Assembly (NCBI RefSeq): GCF_002086795.1
Contig: NZ_MVIM01000022.1
Location: forward strand, 34,926 to 98,925
Direction of reading: 5' to 3'
Source of the DNA: Mycolicibacterium tusciae
Lineage (GTDB): Bacteria; Actinomycetota; Actinomycetes; Mycobacteriales; Mycobacteriaceae
Length of the DNA: 64,000 bases
Shown: piece after piece, positions 33,656-42,472 of the stretch
Numbering within the stretch: position 1 is the first letter of the stretch
Layout of the letters: each line of letters starts with the position of its first letter
Notes under the pieces: generated by a model
The model's database searches: none
What the model saw: the letters and a program-made list of their open reading frames with translations, nothing else
Told to the model about the DNA's origin: nothing
Position numbers and translations under genes: made by a program

Positions 33656-34300
33656 ATGCAGGTGCAGCATCTGATCGACGTCATGCCCGCGTTCCTGCTC
33701 GCGTGCGTGATACTCGCCGCACTCCCAGGCCCGGCGACGGCGCTGTTCCTGCACCGCTCCGTTCGGGACGGCCGGGCGGCCGGGCTGGCGGCCGTCGTCG
33801 GCAATGAGATCGGCATCTTCGGCTGGACGATCGCCGGGGGCGCCGGACTGTCGGTGTTGCTGACCGCCAACCGAGCCCTGTCGTTGGCGTTGCACGTCAT
33901 CGGTGCGGTGATCCTGATTTGGCTGGGGGTCAGCGCATGGCGCCAGGCGAACAGGCCCGCGGATGCGGCCCTCGCGATACCGGTGCCGCCCCGGGGCCGC
34001 ACGCCCGCCTCGGCGTTCCGGGCGTCGTTGATCTCGATCGCCGCCAACCCGAAGGCGGCCGCGTTCGGGATAGCCGTGGTACCGCAGTTCCTGCCGTCCA
34101 GCGGGTCGGTGCTGCCGACGCTGCTCGTGTTGGCCGTGATCCAGCTCGTGCTGGACACCACGTGGTGCGCGGGCGTGGTCCTCGCCGCCGATCGTGCTCG
34201 AAACGTATTGAGCCGAGCCCATATTCGCCGCCGTATCGAACGCGTCATGGGTGCGGCGCTGGTGGCGTTGGGCCTGGGACTGGCGGCCGACGCCCGCTAG
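33656..34300 (+). CDS. LysE/RhtB-family amino acid exporter
   Basis: A 214-residue membrane protein with about six TM helices. It has the LysE/RhtB signature LPGPATALFL near residue 24 and GVSAWR after the third helix. The family exports lysine, threonine, homoserine lactone or related metabolites; the substrate cannot be read here. The start ATG lies 6 nt after GATACT, a possible leaderless -10. It begins 30 bp after the PrsW-like gene and overlaps polA by 4 bp tail to tail. Confidence 0.85.
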   Translation: MQVQHLIDVMPAFLLACVILAALPGPATALFLHRSVRDGRAAGLAAVVGNEIGIFGWTIAGGAGLSVLLTANRALSLALHVIGAVILIWLGVSAWRQANRPADAALAIPVPPRGRTPASAFRASLISIAANPKAAAFGIAVVPQFLPSSGSVLPTLLVLAVIQLVLDTTWCAGVVLAADRARNVLSRAHIRRRIERVMGAALVALGLGLAADAR

Positions 34301-37005
34301 TGGGCCGCGGCGTCCCAGCTTCGGCCGTACCCGACGGACACCTCCAGCGGCACGTCGAGCGGATAGGCGGAACCCATCTGCTTGCGGACCAGCTTCTCGA
34401 CCGCATCGCGCTCACCGTCGGCGATCTCGAACAGCAGCTCGTCGTGCACCTGTAGCAGCATGCGCGACTTCAGCTCGGCGTCCTTGAGGGCGGTCTCGAC
34501 GTTGATCATCGCGACCTTGATGATGTCGGCGGCGCTGCCCTGGATCGGTGCGTTGAGCGCGGCGCGTTCGGCGGCCTCGCGTACGTTGCGGTTGCTGCTG
34601 TCCAGCTCCGGCAAGTAGCGGCGGCGCCCGAACACCGTCGACGTGTAGCCGTCCTTGCGTGCCTGATCGACGACGTCACGCAGGTAATCGCGGATGCCAC
34701 CGAACCGGTCGAAGTACTGCTCCATCTGCTCTTTGGCTTCCTCGGTGCTGATCTTCAGCTGCGCGGCCAGGCCGTATGCGCTCAGACCGTAGGCGAGCCC
34801 GTACGACATCGCCTTCACCCGGCGCCGCAGCTCCGAGGTCACCTCGTCGATCGGCACGCCGAACGCCCGTGATGCGACGAACGAATGCAGGTCCTCGCCG
34901 GTGTTGAAGGCCTCGATCAGACCGTCGTCCTTGGAGAGGTGCGCCATGATGCGCATCTCGATCTGGCTGTAGTCCGCCGTCATGAGCTCGGCGTAACCCT
35001 TGCCGACGACGAATGCGTCCCGGATACGGCGGCCCGCTTCGGTGCGGATCGGAATGTTCTGCAGGTTCGGCTCGGTCGACGAGAGCCGGCCCGTGGCGGC
35101 GATCGTCTGGTTGAACGTCGTATGAATCCGCCCGTCTGCGGCCACAGCTGCCAGCAGCCCGTCGACCGTGACCTTGAGCCGGGTTGCGTCGCGGTGCGCC
35201 AGCAGATGCTGCAGGAACGGATGTCCGGTTTTGTCGAAGAGACTCTGCAGCGCATCCGCGTCGGTGGTGTAGCCGGTCTTGGTCCGTTTGGTCTTCGGCA
35301 TCTCCAACTCGTCGAACAGCACGACCTGGAGCTGTTTCGGTGAGCCGAGATTGATCTGCTTGCCGATCACCGCGTACGCCGCTTCTGCGGCATCGCGGAT
35401 CTGATCAGCGAACTCGCTTTGCAGTTCGGCGAGTTGCTTCAGGTCCACGGCGATGCCCGCGGACTCCATCTCCGCGAGCGCACGCTGCACCGGCAGCTCC
35501 ATGTTGCCCAGCAGCGCCGACGAGTCGATGCGCGCCAGTTCCTCGTCCAGAGCGTCGGCGAGGTCCATCACCGCGCTCGCTCGCAGGATCACCGTCTGGA
35601 CGGCCTGCTCATCAACGCCTTCGGTGTCATCGAGCAGCGAAAGCTGTTGCTGCTCAGGGTTATCCGCACGGAGTTCACGTTTCAGGTACCGCAGCGACAG
35701 GTCGTCGAGCGCGAAACTGCGTTGACCCGGGCGCACCAGATAGGCGGCCAGCGCGGTGTCGGACGTGACGCCGGCGAGCTTCCAGCCGCGACCCTCGAGG
35801 TCGTGCATCGCCAGTTTGGCCTCATGCAGTGCCTTCGGTTGGCTCGGATCGGCCAGCCACGACGCGAGCGCGGCCTCGTCGTCGGACTGCAGCGTCGCGG
35901 TGTCGAGGTAGCGACCGTCACCGTCGGCTGCGACGATCGCCAACGCGGTGGCGTCGGCGTCGAATGCCAAATGCGTACCGACAACGGCCATCCCGAACCG
36001 CTTGCCGGATCCGTGTTCGGCCAGCCAGGCCGCCAACTCGCCGGACTCGAGGGCGCCGCCGCGCACGTCGAAGCCCTGATCGACTTCGGGATCCGCTGAG
36101 GCCAGCGTGTCGAACAACCTGTCGCGCAGTACCCGGAATTCGAGATCGTCGAACAGGCGATGGATCTGGTCGCGATCCCACGGCTGCATCCGTAACGTGT
36201 CGGGCGTCTGGGCCAGCGGGACGTCCTTGACCAGGTCGGTGAGTTCCCGGTTGAGCACGACGGACGACAGATTCGCCCGCAGGGCATCGCCGACCTTGCC
36301 CTTGACGGTGTCCACCTGGTCGACCAGCGTCTGCAGCGACCCGTATTCGGCGATCCACTTCGTGGCGGTCTTCTCCCCCACACCCGGGATGCCGGGCAGG
36401 TTGTCGCTCGGGTCGCCGCGCAGGGCCGCGAAGTCGGGATACTGCTGCGGGGTCAGCCCGTACTTCTCCAGCACGGCGTCCGGGGTGAACCGAGTCAGCT
36501 CGCTGACGCCTTTGCGCGGGTACAGCACCGTCACGTCGTCACTGACCAGCTGCAGCGAGTCACGGTCGCCCGTCACCACCAACACCCGATAGCCCGCGTC
36601 CTCGGCCTGCGTTGCCAGGGTGGCGATCACGTCGTCGGCCTCGAAGCCCGGCTCGGCCAGCACCGTGATGCCGAGCGCGCCGAGCACCTCCTTGGTGATG
36701 TCGATCTGGCCCCGGAACTCATCGGGGGTGGCCGACCGCCCCGCCTTGTACTCGGGGTACTTCTCCAGGCGGAACGTCTGCCGCGACACGTCGAACGCTG
36801 CGGCGATATGGGTGGGCTGCTCGTCGCGCAGCAGGTTGATCAGCATTGCGGTGAAGCCGTACACCGCGTTGGTGGTCAGGCCGCCCTGGGTCTTGAAGTT
36901 CTCGGCGGGCAGCGCGTAAAACGCCCGGAACGCCAACGAATTGCCGTCCAGCAGCATCAATGTCGGCTTTTCGGTGGCCTTCTCGGTCGTTGCGCTCGCG
37001 GTCAC
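34297..37005 (-). CDS. polA: DNA polymerase I
   Basis: A 902-residue repair and Okazaki-fragment polymerase. The N-terminal 5'-3' exonuclease/flap domain includes LLDGNSLAFRAFYAL and GDRDSLQLV. The central domain corresponds to the 3'-5' exonuclease fold but lacks the usual acidic metal residues, as in other mycobacteria. The C-terminal polymerase domain has motif A (ADYSQIEMRIMAHL), the O helix (RRRVKAMSYGLAYG) and motif C (LQVHDELLFE). It starts at a leaderless-type GTG directly after a RecA-NDp-like promoter. Confidence 0.98.
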   Translation of the reverse strand: MTASATTEKATEKPTLMLLDGNSLAFRAFYALPAENFKTQGGLTTNAVYGFTAMLINLLRDEQPTHIAAAFDVSRQTFRLEKYPEYKAGRSATPDEFRGQIDITKEVLGALGITVLAEPGFEADDVIATLATQAEDAGYRVLVVTGDRDSLQLVSDDVTVLYPRKGVSELTRFTPDAVLEKYGLTPQQYPDFAALRGDPSDNLPGIPGVGEKTATKWIAEYGSLQTLVDQVDTVKGKVGDALRANLSSVVLNRELTDLVKDVPLAQTPDTLRMQPWDRDQIHRLFDDLEFRVLRDRLFDTLASADPEVDQGFDVRGGALESGELAAWLAEHGSGKRFGMAVVGTHLAFDADATALAIVAADGDGRYLDTATLQSDDEAALASWLADPSQPKALHEAKLAMHDLEGRGWKLAGVTSDTALAAYLVRPGQRSFALDDLSLRYLKRELRADNPEQQQLSLLDDTEGVDEQAVQTVILRASAVMDLADALDEELARIDSSALLGNMELPVQRALAEMESAGIAVDLKQLAELQSEFADQIRDAAEAAYAVIGKQINLGSPKQLQVVLFDELEMPKTKRTKTGYTTDADALQSLFDKTGHPFLQHLLAHRDATRLKVTVDGLLAAVAADGRIHTTFNQTIAATGRLSSTEPNLQNIPIRTEAGRRIRDAFVVGKGYAELMTADYSQIEMRIMAHLSKDDGLIEAFNTGEDLHSFVASRAFGVPIDEVTSELRRRVKAMSYGLAYGLSAYGLAAQLKISTEEAKEQMEQYFDRFGGIRDYLRDVVDQARKDGYTSTVFGRRRYLPELDSSNRNVREAAERAALNAPIQGSAADIIKVAMINVETALKDAELKSRMLLQVHDELLFEIADGERDAVEKLVRKQMGSAYPLDVPLEVSVGYGRSWDAAAH

Positions 37006-37011
37006 GGCCCT

Positions 37012-37034
37012 ACTCTATGCACGGCCGCCGACAC
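37012..37034 (-). promoter_or_regulatory. RecA-NDp/PafBC-type damage promoter of polA
   Basis: The minus strand reads GTGTCGGCG, 8 nt, TAGAGT, then 6 nt and the GTG start of polA. This fits tTGTCRgtg-N8-TAnnnT at all but two positions and leaderless spacing. Confidence 0.65.
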
Positions 37035-37051
37035 GCTGTAGCCGCCGAGGA

Positions 37052-37546
37052 CTAAATCTGCCGCGCCCCCGGCGCTCCGGGCCCTGGCGTGGTGCCCGGT
37101 GGCGGCGGACCCAGTTGGCCGGTGCGAATCCAGTCGATCGCCATGTCCGTCGGATTCTGCGGGTCGACGAACACCGCAAGCGTCATGCCCGGCTGCGCAC
37201 GCGCGACATGCATCTGCGCGACGACCTCGTCGAAGACCGCGCCGTACGGCGCGGTTCCGTCGTCGCGCACGACCTGCCCCTGGATCCGCAGGACCGGCGA
37301 CGTGTTCAGGTAGGACCCGACCTGCCAGACACCTTCGACACTGACCGTGGCCGGTATGCCGCCACCGTTCATCAGCTGCGAATGACGCATCATCTTCACG
37401 CCGATCTCGGTGGCATCGGCGGCCTCGTGAATGCGGTTGGGGACGTCCCCGATCTGGCCGAAGAACGACGACGGGCGACCCTGTGATTCCAGGTACTGCT
37501 TGTTGGCGCCGTACATTCGCGCCCAGTCCTTGAACGGGTTGGGCAT
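37052..37546 (-). CDS. Hypothetical protein, second gene of a pair
   Basis: A 164-residue cytoplasmic protein with no recognised family. A helical N-terminal half (EAADATEIGVKMMRHSQLM) leads into a beta-rich domain (PATVSVEGVWQVGSYL to LRIQGQVVRDDG). It ends in a Pro/Gly-rich tail. ATG 37546 is chosen over an upstream TTG. It follows its partner by 15 bp, and the two probably form an operon conserved in actinobacteria. Function unknown. Confidence 0.7.
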   Translation of the reverse strand: MPNPFKDWARMYGANKQYLESQGRPSSFFGQIGDVPNRIHEAADATEIGVKMMRHSQLMNGGGIPATVSVEGVWQVGSYLNTSPVLRIQGQVVRDDGTAPYGAVFDEVVAQMHVARAQPGMTLAVFVDPQNPTDMAIDWIRTGQLGPPPPGTTPGPGAPGARQI

Positions 37547-37561
37547 GTTGACCAACCCCGA

Positions 37562-37948
37562 TCAGTAGCCGAGGAACTTGCGGAACTGCTGGCCGACGGC
37601 CATCGACTGGCCCATCCGCTGCACCCAGCCGTCGAGCGCGGCCTTCGTGTCCGCCGGATCCCAGCCGCGCTCCTGGGCGAGAGTGATCATGCCCGCCTCG
37701 TCGTTGATGCCACGGGCCTGCGCGTCGCGAGCCAGCTCGGCGTAGTCCTGCAGCGAGATGCCGTTGATGGGCTGCCAGATCGGATCGTCGGCTGACACCG
37801 AGCGGGTCGACGGGCCGCCCATGATGGCCGGATCGATGGGTCCGGCGCCCTGCACGTGCACCATGCCGCCCTGTTGCTGGCCGGCCTGCTGCGCGAATGC
37901 CTGACTGGCCTGCTGCGCCGCCTGCTTCGCCTTGTCGAAGAATCCCAT
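37562..37948 (-). CDS. Hypothetical protein, first gene of a pair
   Basis: A 128-residue protein. The first 30 residues are a Gln/Ala-rich amphipathic helix (FDKAKQAAQQASQAFAQQAG). Residues 60-125 look like a small helical domain that also appears as LQDYAELARDAQARGI and MITLAQERGWDPADTKAALDGWV. It has no signal peptide. It is co-directional with the 164-aa gene just downstream and shares its unknown role. Confidence 0.7.
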   Translation of the reverse strand: MGFFDKAKQAAQQASQAFAQQAGQQQGGMVHVQGAGPIDPAIMGGPSTRSVSADDPIWQPINGISLQDYAELARDAQARGINDEAGMITLAQERGWDPADTKAALDGWVQRMGQSMAVGQQFRKFLGY

Positions 37949-38100
37949 TGGTGTCTTCCAATCTCCGTGGGCGCGCCTCGTTGGCGACGCCGGTGCACTC
38001 AGTAGAGATGGTCGCCGCGGCTACCGATCCCAATTCCACAGATCCTTCCCTGAAGAGCCGGCCAAACTGGAACACGTTTCAGTTCCAGGGGCCGGTTCGT

Positions 38101-38106
38101 TAGGCT
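38101..38106 (+). promoter_or_regulatory. -10 box of a leaderless transcript
   Basis: TAGGCT followed by 6 nt and GTG 38113, the start of the DUF35 protein. The same hexamer and spacing recur before the cyclase gene at 49381. Confidence 0.65.
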
Positions 38107-38112
38107 GACCGC

Positions 38113-38550
38113 GTGTCAGCATCTACTCAGCCCGCGGTCGACGGGTGGTTCGCCACCGACGAATCGGGCGCCGCGTATCTGATCGGCAGCAAGTGCCATC
38201 TGTGCGGGACGTTCGTGTTCCCCCCGCGTGCCAACAATTGTCCCAATCCGGGCTGTGACGGCGACGAGTTGGCCCAGGTCCCGCTGTCCCGGCGGGGGAC
38301 GCTGTGGAGCTACACCGAAAACCGTTATGCCCCACCGCCTCCGTATCCGTCGCCGGATCCGTTCGAGCCGTTCGCCGTGGCCGCCGTTGCGCTGGCCGAC
38401 GAGGGCATCATCGTGTTGGGCAAGGTTGTCGAGGGGACCCTTGCGGCTGACCTGAAGGTCGGCATCGAGATGGAACTGACCACCATGCCACTGTTTGTCG
38501 ACGACGACGGCGTCGAGCGCGTCGTACACGCCTGGAGGATCGCGTCATGA
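38113..38550 (+). CDS. Zn-ribbon/OB-fold DUF35 protein (Rv1628c-like)
   Basis: A 145-residue acyl-CoA-binding accessory protein. The N-terminal rubredoxin-like Zn ribbon has two Cys pairs (KCHLCG and NCPNPGC). The C-terminal OB fold covers about residues 55-145. DUF35 proteins pair with thiolase-like enzymes in sterol and fatty-acid breakdown or HMG-CoA-type chemistry. The stop overlaps the thiolase ATG by 4 bp, giving the same two-gene operon as Rv1628c-Rv1627c beside polA. Leaderless GTG start. Confidence 0.9.
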   Translation: MSASTQPAVDGWFATDESGAAYLIGSKCHLCGTFVFPPRANNCPNPGCDGDELAQVPLSRRGTLWSYTENRYAPPPPYPSPDPFEPFAVAAVALADEGIIVLGKVVEGTLAADLKVGIEMELTTMPLFVDDDGVERVVHAWRIAS

Positions 38551-39746
38551 GTCCAGAACCGGTGTACATCCTGGGTGCCGGTATGCATCCATGGGGCAAG
38601 TGGGGCCGTGACTTCACCGAGTACGGCGTCGTCGCCGCCCGAGCCGCGCTCGCCGAAGCCGGCCTGGATTGGCGCCAGATCCAGCTCGTCGCGGGTGCCG
38701 ACACGATTCGCAACGGATATCCGGGGTTCGTCGCGGGCGCCACGTTCGCGCAGAAGCTGGGCTGGAACGGCGTTCCTGTCACCTCGAGCTACGCGGCATG
38801 CGCCAGCGGCTCGCAGGCGCTGCAGAGCGCGCGGGCCCAGATCCTGGCGGGCTTCTGCGACGTCGCGCTGGTGATCGGTGCGGACACCACCCCCAAGGGC
38901 TTCTTCGCCCCGGTCGGCGGTGAACGCAAGAACGACCCCGACTGGCAGCGTTTCCATCTCATCGGTGCGACGAACACCGTGTACTTCGCGCTGCTGGCGC
39001 GCCGTCGCATGGACCTCTACGGCGCGACGCTCGAGGACTTCGCCCAGGTGAAGGTCAAGAACGCCAAGCACGGGCTGGACAATCCGAACGCGCGGTACCG
39101 CAAGGAAAGCTCGGTCGAAGACGTGCTGGCCAGCCCGGTGGTCTCCGATCCGCTTCGCCTGCTTGACATTTGTGCCACTTCCGACGGAGCGGCCGCGTTG
39201 ATCGTGGCCAGCAAGTCGTTCGCCGAGAAGCATCTCGGGTCGCTCGAAGGTGTGCCTTCGGTGCGTGCGGTGAGCCTCCAGACGCCGCAGTACCCGCAGC
39301 ACCTTCCCGAATTGCCGGACATCGCAACGGATTCCACCGCGGCTGTGCCCGCGCCCAATCGGGTGTTCAAAGATCAGATCCTCGACGCCGCCTATGCCGA
39401 GGCAGGCATCGGACCGGAAGACCTCAGCCTCGCCGAGGTGTACGACCTGTCCACCGCGCTGGAGCTCGACTGGTACGAGCACCTCGGTCTGTGCCCCAAG
39501 GGCGAGGCCGAGAAGCTGCTGCGCAGCGGCGCGACGACCATAGGCGGCAAGATCCCGGTCAACGCATCGGGTGGTCTGGCCTGCTTCGGTGAGGCCATTC
39601 CGGCCCAGGCGATCGCGCAGGTCTGCGAGCTGACCTGGCAGCTCAAGGGACAGGCGACTGGCCGTCAGGTCGAAGGAGCCAAGGTGGGCGTCACCGCGAA
39701 TCAGGGATTGTTCGGACACGGCTCGTCGGTGGTCGTCGCGCGATAG
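38547..39746 (+). CDS. Thiolase-like protein (Rv1627c-like lipid-transfer protein)
   Basis: A 399-residue thiolase-superfamily enzyme of the SCP-x/nonspecific lipid-transfer group. The nucleophilic Cys is in SSYAACASGSQAL, a catalytic His is in the HGLDNPNA region, and NASGGLACFGEAIPA and the C-terminal GLFGHGSSVV correspond to the active-site loops. Coupled to the DUF35 partner, it probably acts on CoA esters of steroid side chains or branched acids, either as a thiolase or as a retro-aldolase half. The exact reaction is not evident. Confidence 0.9.
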   Translation: MSPEPVYILGAGMHPWGKWGRDFTEYGVVAARAALAEAGLDWRQIQLVAGADTIRNGYPGFVAGATFAQKLGWNGVPVTSSYAACASGSQALQSARAQILAGFCDVALVIGADTTPKGFFAPVGGERKNDPDWQRFHLIGATNTVYFALLARRRMDLYGATLEDFAQVKVKNAKHGLDNPNARYRKESSVEDVLASPVVSDPLRLLDICATSDGAAALIVASKSFAEKHLGSLEGVPSVRAVSLQTPQYPQHLPELPDIATDSTAAVPAPNRVFKDQILDAAYAEAGIGPEDLSLAEVYDLSTALELDWYEHLGLCPKGEAEKLLRSGATTIGGKIPVNASGGLACFGEAIPAQAIAQVCELTWQLKGQATGRQVEGAKVGVTANQGLFGHGSSVVVAR

Positions 39747-39749
39747 ATT
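39744..39749 (+). promoter_or_regulatory. -10 box overlapping the thiolase stop
   Basis: TAGATT starts with the TAG stop of the thiolase gene and is followed by 6 nt and GTG 39756. This is a leaderless-type internal promoter for the lactonase gene. Confidence 0.55.
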
Positions 39750-39755
39750 CGCGCG

Positions 39756-40604
39756 GTGAGCACGATCGAATCCGTTGAGCCGCTTCCTTTCATCGAAGGC
39801 ATCGTCTACGGCGAAGGGCCACGGTGGCACCACGGCCGGTTATGGTTCAGCGACGGACCCGCGGGCAAGGTGTACTCCGTCGGCGAGACCGGCGACCTCG
39901 CTGTCGAGGCCGAGGTTCCACACGCCTCCGGGCTCGGCTGGCTTCCCGATGGCACGCTCGTGGTATCCGGCCTGATGGACGCGCACATCCACCACGTCGG
40001 TGCACACGGCGACGTGGTGGCAACATTCGATCTCAGCGACTTCGCCTGGTCCACGAACGACCTGCTGGTCACCCCCGACGGGCGCGCCTATGTCGACATG
40101 TATCAGGTGGACGATTCCGGGCTGACGGGACACATCGGCCTCGTCGACACCACCGGTGTGGTGCGCATCGTCGCCAGCGGACTCGACGTCCCGAACTGCA
40201 TGGCCTCCCTGCCCGGCGAGTCGACCATCATCGTCGCCGAGACGAACGGGTCGCGAATCCTGGCGTTTCCGGTCGAACACGATGGCAGCCTGGGCGCGCC
40301 AAGCGTGTTCGCCGACCTCGGACCCGAACGTCATCCCGACGGCCTCTGCGTCGACATGGAAGGCGGGATCTGGGTCGGCTGCTACGACACCGGCGAGTTC
40401 CTCCGAATCATCCGAGGCGGCACCATCACCCATCGCGTCGAGATCGACCGAGGATGGGCGATCGCGCCAGCACTCGGCGGCGCTGACGGCCGTACCCTGT
40501 ACATGGTGATCGACGAAACCACCGTGGAAGGTCTCATGGCCGGCGAGTCGACGGGATGGATCATGCAAGCACGGGTCGACGTGCCCGGTGCGGGATCGCC
40601 CTAG
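39756..40604 (+). CDS. SMP-30/gluconolactonase-family protein
   Basis: A 282-residue six-bladed beta-propeller lactonase or esterase of the SMP-30/gluconolactonase/LRE family. Metal-site motifs are YGEGPRWHHGRLWFSD (Glu18-like ligand), STNDLLVTPDGRAYVD, DVPNCMA (Asn ligand) and RHPDGLCVDMEGGIW (Asp ligand). The family hydrolyses sugar or other lactones with a divalent metal. It lies 9 bp after the thiolase; whether it serves the same pathway is unknown. Confidence 0.88.
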   Translation: MSTIESVEPLPFIEGIVYGEGPRWHHGRLWFSDGPAGKVYSVGETGDLAVEAEVPHASGLGWLPDGTLVVSGLMDAHIHHVGAHGDVVATFDLSDFAWSTNDLLVTPDGRAYVDMYQVDDSGLTGHIGLVDTTGVVRIVASGLDVPNCMASLPGESTIIVAETNGSRILAFPVEHDGSLGAPSVFADLGPERHPDGLCVDMEGGIWVGCYDTGEFLRIIRGGTITHRVEIDRGWAIAPALGGADGRTLYMVIDETTVEGLMAGESTGWIMQARVDVPGAGSP

Positions 40605-40606
40605 AT

Positions 40607-40921
40607 ATGACGACTCAAGACGATTGGGCACCGGACGCATGCACGCTGCCGACTTCTGAGCGCCCACTGCGGATAGCCGCATTCAGCGACCTCTTCGGCC
40701 ATGTGCTGCGCTGGACCCGTTCCGAGACCACGCGACTGGACCTGGTGCTGCCGTCCGACATCGAGTCGGCTGCGCGCGATCTCGCTGGACGCGAGAGTGA
40801 ATGCTGCTCCTTCTTCACATTCACGTTCGAGGTCGCCGACGACCATCTCGTCATGCACATCTGCGTTCCGACGAGTCAGGTTGTAGTCCTCGACGCCATC
40901 GAGACCCGCGTTTCGAGCTAA
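40607..40921 (+). CDS. Small protein with vicinal Cys pair
   Basis: A 104-residue protein starting 2 bp after the lactonase stop. It contains ESECCSFFTFTFEV near residue 65, a vicinal CC followed by aromatics that I have seen in small actinobacterial proteins annotated near metal-resistance genes, though I cannot name a family. The N-terminal part carries LPTSERPLRIAAFSDLF. A thiol/metal role is a guess. Its 3' end overlaps livF by 4 bp tail to tail. Confidence 0.7.
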   Translation: MTTQDDWAPDACTLPTSERPLRIAAFSDLFGHVLRWTRSETTRLDLVLPSDIESAARDLAGRESECCSFFTFTFEVADDHLVMHICVPTSQVVVLDAIETRVSS

Positions 40922-41661
40922 GCGACACCGAGGTAGGCGGCGCGAATGCTGTCGTCCGCCAACAGTTCCCGTGCAACACCGGTGCGGGTCACCTCGCCGG
41001 TCTCCAGAATATAGGCGCGGTCGGATCGGCTCAGCGCCTGCTGGGCGTTCTGTTCCACCAGCAGCACCGTGGTGCCGCTGGCGTTGATTTCGGCGATGAT
41101 CTTGAAGATCTGCGATATCACCATCGGCGCCAAGCCCATGGACGGCTCGTCGAGTAACAGCACTCTTGGCCGGGCCATCAGCGCACGGCCGATCGCGAGC
41201 ATCTGCTGTTCGCCACCCGAGAGGGTTCCGCCGACCTGGCTCCGGCGTTCCGCCAGCCGGGGAAACGTCTCCAATATCCAGTCCAGGCGTTCCCGATGCT
41301 CGGCTTTGGACTCGAACTTTCTTCCGTAGCAACCCATTTCAAGGTTCTCGATCACCGTCATACCCGGAAACACTCCGCGGCCCTCCGGTGCCTGCACCAA
41401 ACCTCGAACCGCCCGGTGATGAGCTTTTACCCTGGAGATGTCGGCACCTTCGAACCACACCGACCCCGACGTCAACGGCAGCAGGCCGGAGATCGCGCGC
41501 ATCGTCGTCGTCTTGCCCGCCCCGTTGGAGCCGAGCAGGGTCACCAGTTCGCCCTCCCGGACCTGCAGCGAAATGCCGTGCAGCGCACGGATCCGGCCGT
41601 ACTGCACGACCAGGTCGCGCACCTCGAGCAAGATCGGCCTGTCGTCATTCGATGTCGTCAT
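40918..41661 (-). CDS. livF: Branched-chain amino acid ABC transporter ATPase LivF
   Basis: A 247-residue ABC ATPase energising uptake of Leu/Ile/Val or related compounds. Walker A is GSNGAGKTT, the signature is LSGGEQQML, Walker B is VLLLDEPSMGL, and VQAPEGRGVFPGMTV is the LivF-type Q-loop region. It is the last gene of the minus-strand order livJ, livH, livM, livG, livF and overlaps livG by 17 bp. Confidence 0.95.
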   Translation of the reverse strand: MTTSNDDRPILLEVRDLVVQYGRIRALHGISLQVREGELVTLLGSNGAGKTTTMRAISGLLPLTSGSVWFEGADISRVKAHHRAVRGLVQAPEGRGVFPGMTVIENLEMGCYGRKFESKAEHRERLDWILETFPRLAERRSQVGGTLSGGEQQMLAIGRALMARPRVLLLDEPSMGLAPMVISQIFKIIAEINASGTTVLLVEQNAQQALSRSDRAYILETGEVTRTGVARELLADDSIRAAYLGVA

Positions 41662-42472
41662 CTGGCACTCCCAAATACGCCGCGATGACCTTGGGGTCCT
41701 CGCGGATCTCGGCCGGCAGGCCGTCGGCGATCTTGCGGCCGAACTCCAGTACGACGATGCGGTCCGTCACGCCCATGACCAGCCGCATGTCGTGCTCGAT
41801 GAGCAGCACGGTGTAGCCGTCGTCTCGGATCTTCTGAATCAGCTCGATCAACGCGGCCTTCTCGCGTGGATTGAATCCCGCGGCAGGCTCGTCGAGGCAC
41901 AGCAGCTTCGGTTCGGTGGCCAGCGCGCGGGCGATCTCCAACCGTCGTTGATCGCCGTAGGGCAGGTTCTTCGCCTTCTCCTCGCCGCGATGAGCGATCC
42001 CGACGAAATGCAGCAGGGCCGCCGAACGCTCGATCGCCGAGTGCTCCTCCCGGCGATGGCGCGAAGTACGCACGAGCGCACCCGGCACCGACGTGAAGTG
42101 CCGTGCGTCCGTGCCGACCATGACGTTCTCCAGCGCGGTCATCTCGCCCCACAGCCGGATGTTCTGGAAGGTACGGGCAATACCGCGACGGGTGATCTGG
42201 TGGCGTTTGATGCGACCCAATGGGGCGCCGTCGAATGTCACCGTGCCGGACGTAGGCCGGTACACCCCGGTGATGGCGTTGAAGCACGTCGTCTTACCCG
42301 CGCCGTTCGGACCGATCATTCCGAGGATCTCGCCGCGCCGGATATCGAAGGTGACCGAGTCCAGCGCGGTCAGACCGCCGAACTTGACCGTCAAATCCTT
42401 TGTCTGCAGCAGTGTTTCGCCCTCGGCCGCCTCGATCTCACGGTGGACGCCTGCCAGTTCCTCGATACTCAT
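41645..42472 (-). CDS. livG: Branched-chain amino acid ABC transporter ATPase LivG
   Basis: A 275-residue ABC ATPase, partner of LivF. Walker A is GPNGAGKTT, the Q-loop is GIARTFQNIRLW, and Walker B is LLCLDEPAAGFNP. The signature region reads LPYGDQRRLEIAR instead of LSGGQ, as is normal in LivG. The extended GAKTT-to-signature segment and the NPREKAALIELI stretch are LivG-specific. It is coupled to livM by a 4-bp overlap. Confidence 0.95.
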   Translation of the reverse strand: MSIEELAGVHREIEAAEGETLLQTKDLTVKFGGLTALDSVTFDIRRGEILGMIGPNGAGKTTCFNAITGVYRPTSGTVTFDGAPLGRIKRHQITRRGIARTFQNIRLWGEMTALENVMVGTDARHFTSVPGALVRTSRHRREEHSAIERSAALLHFVGIAHRGEEKAKNLPYGDQRRLEIARALATEPKLLCLDEPAAGFNPREKAALIELIQKIRDDGYTVLLIEHDMRLVMGVTDRIVVLEFGRKIADGLPAEIREDPKVIAAYLGVPDDDIE

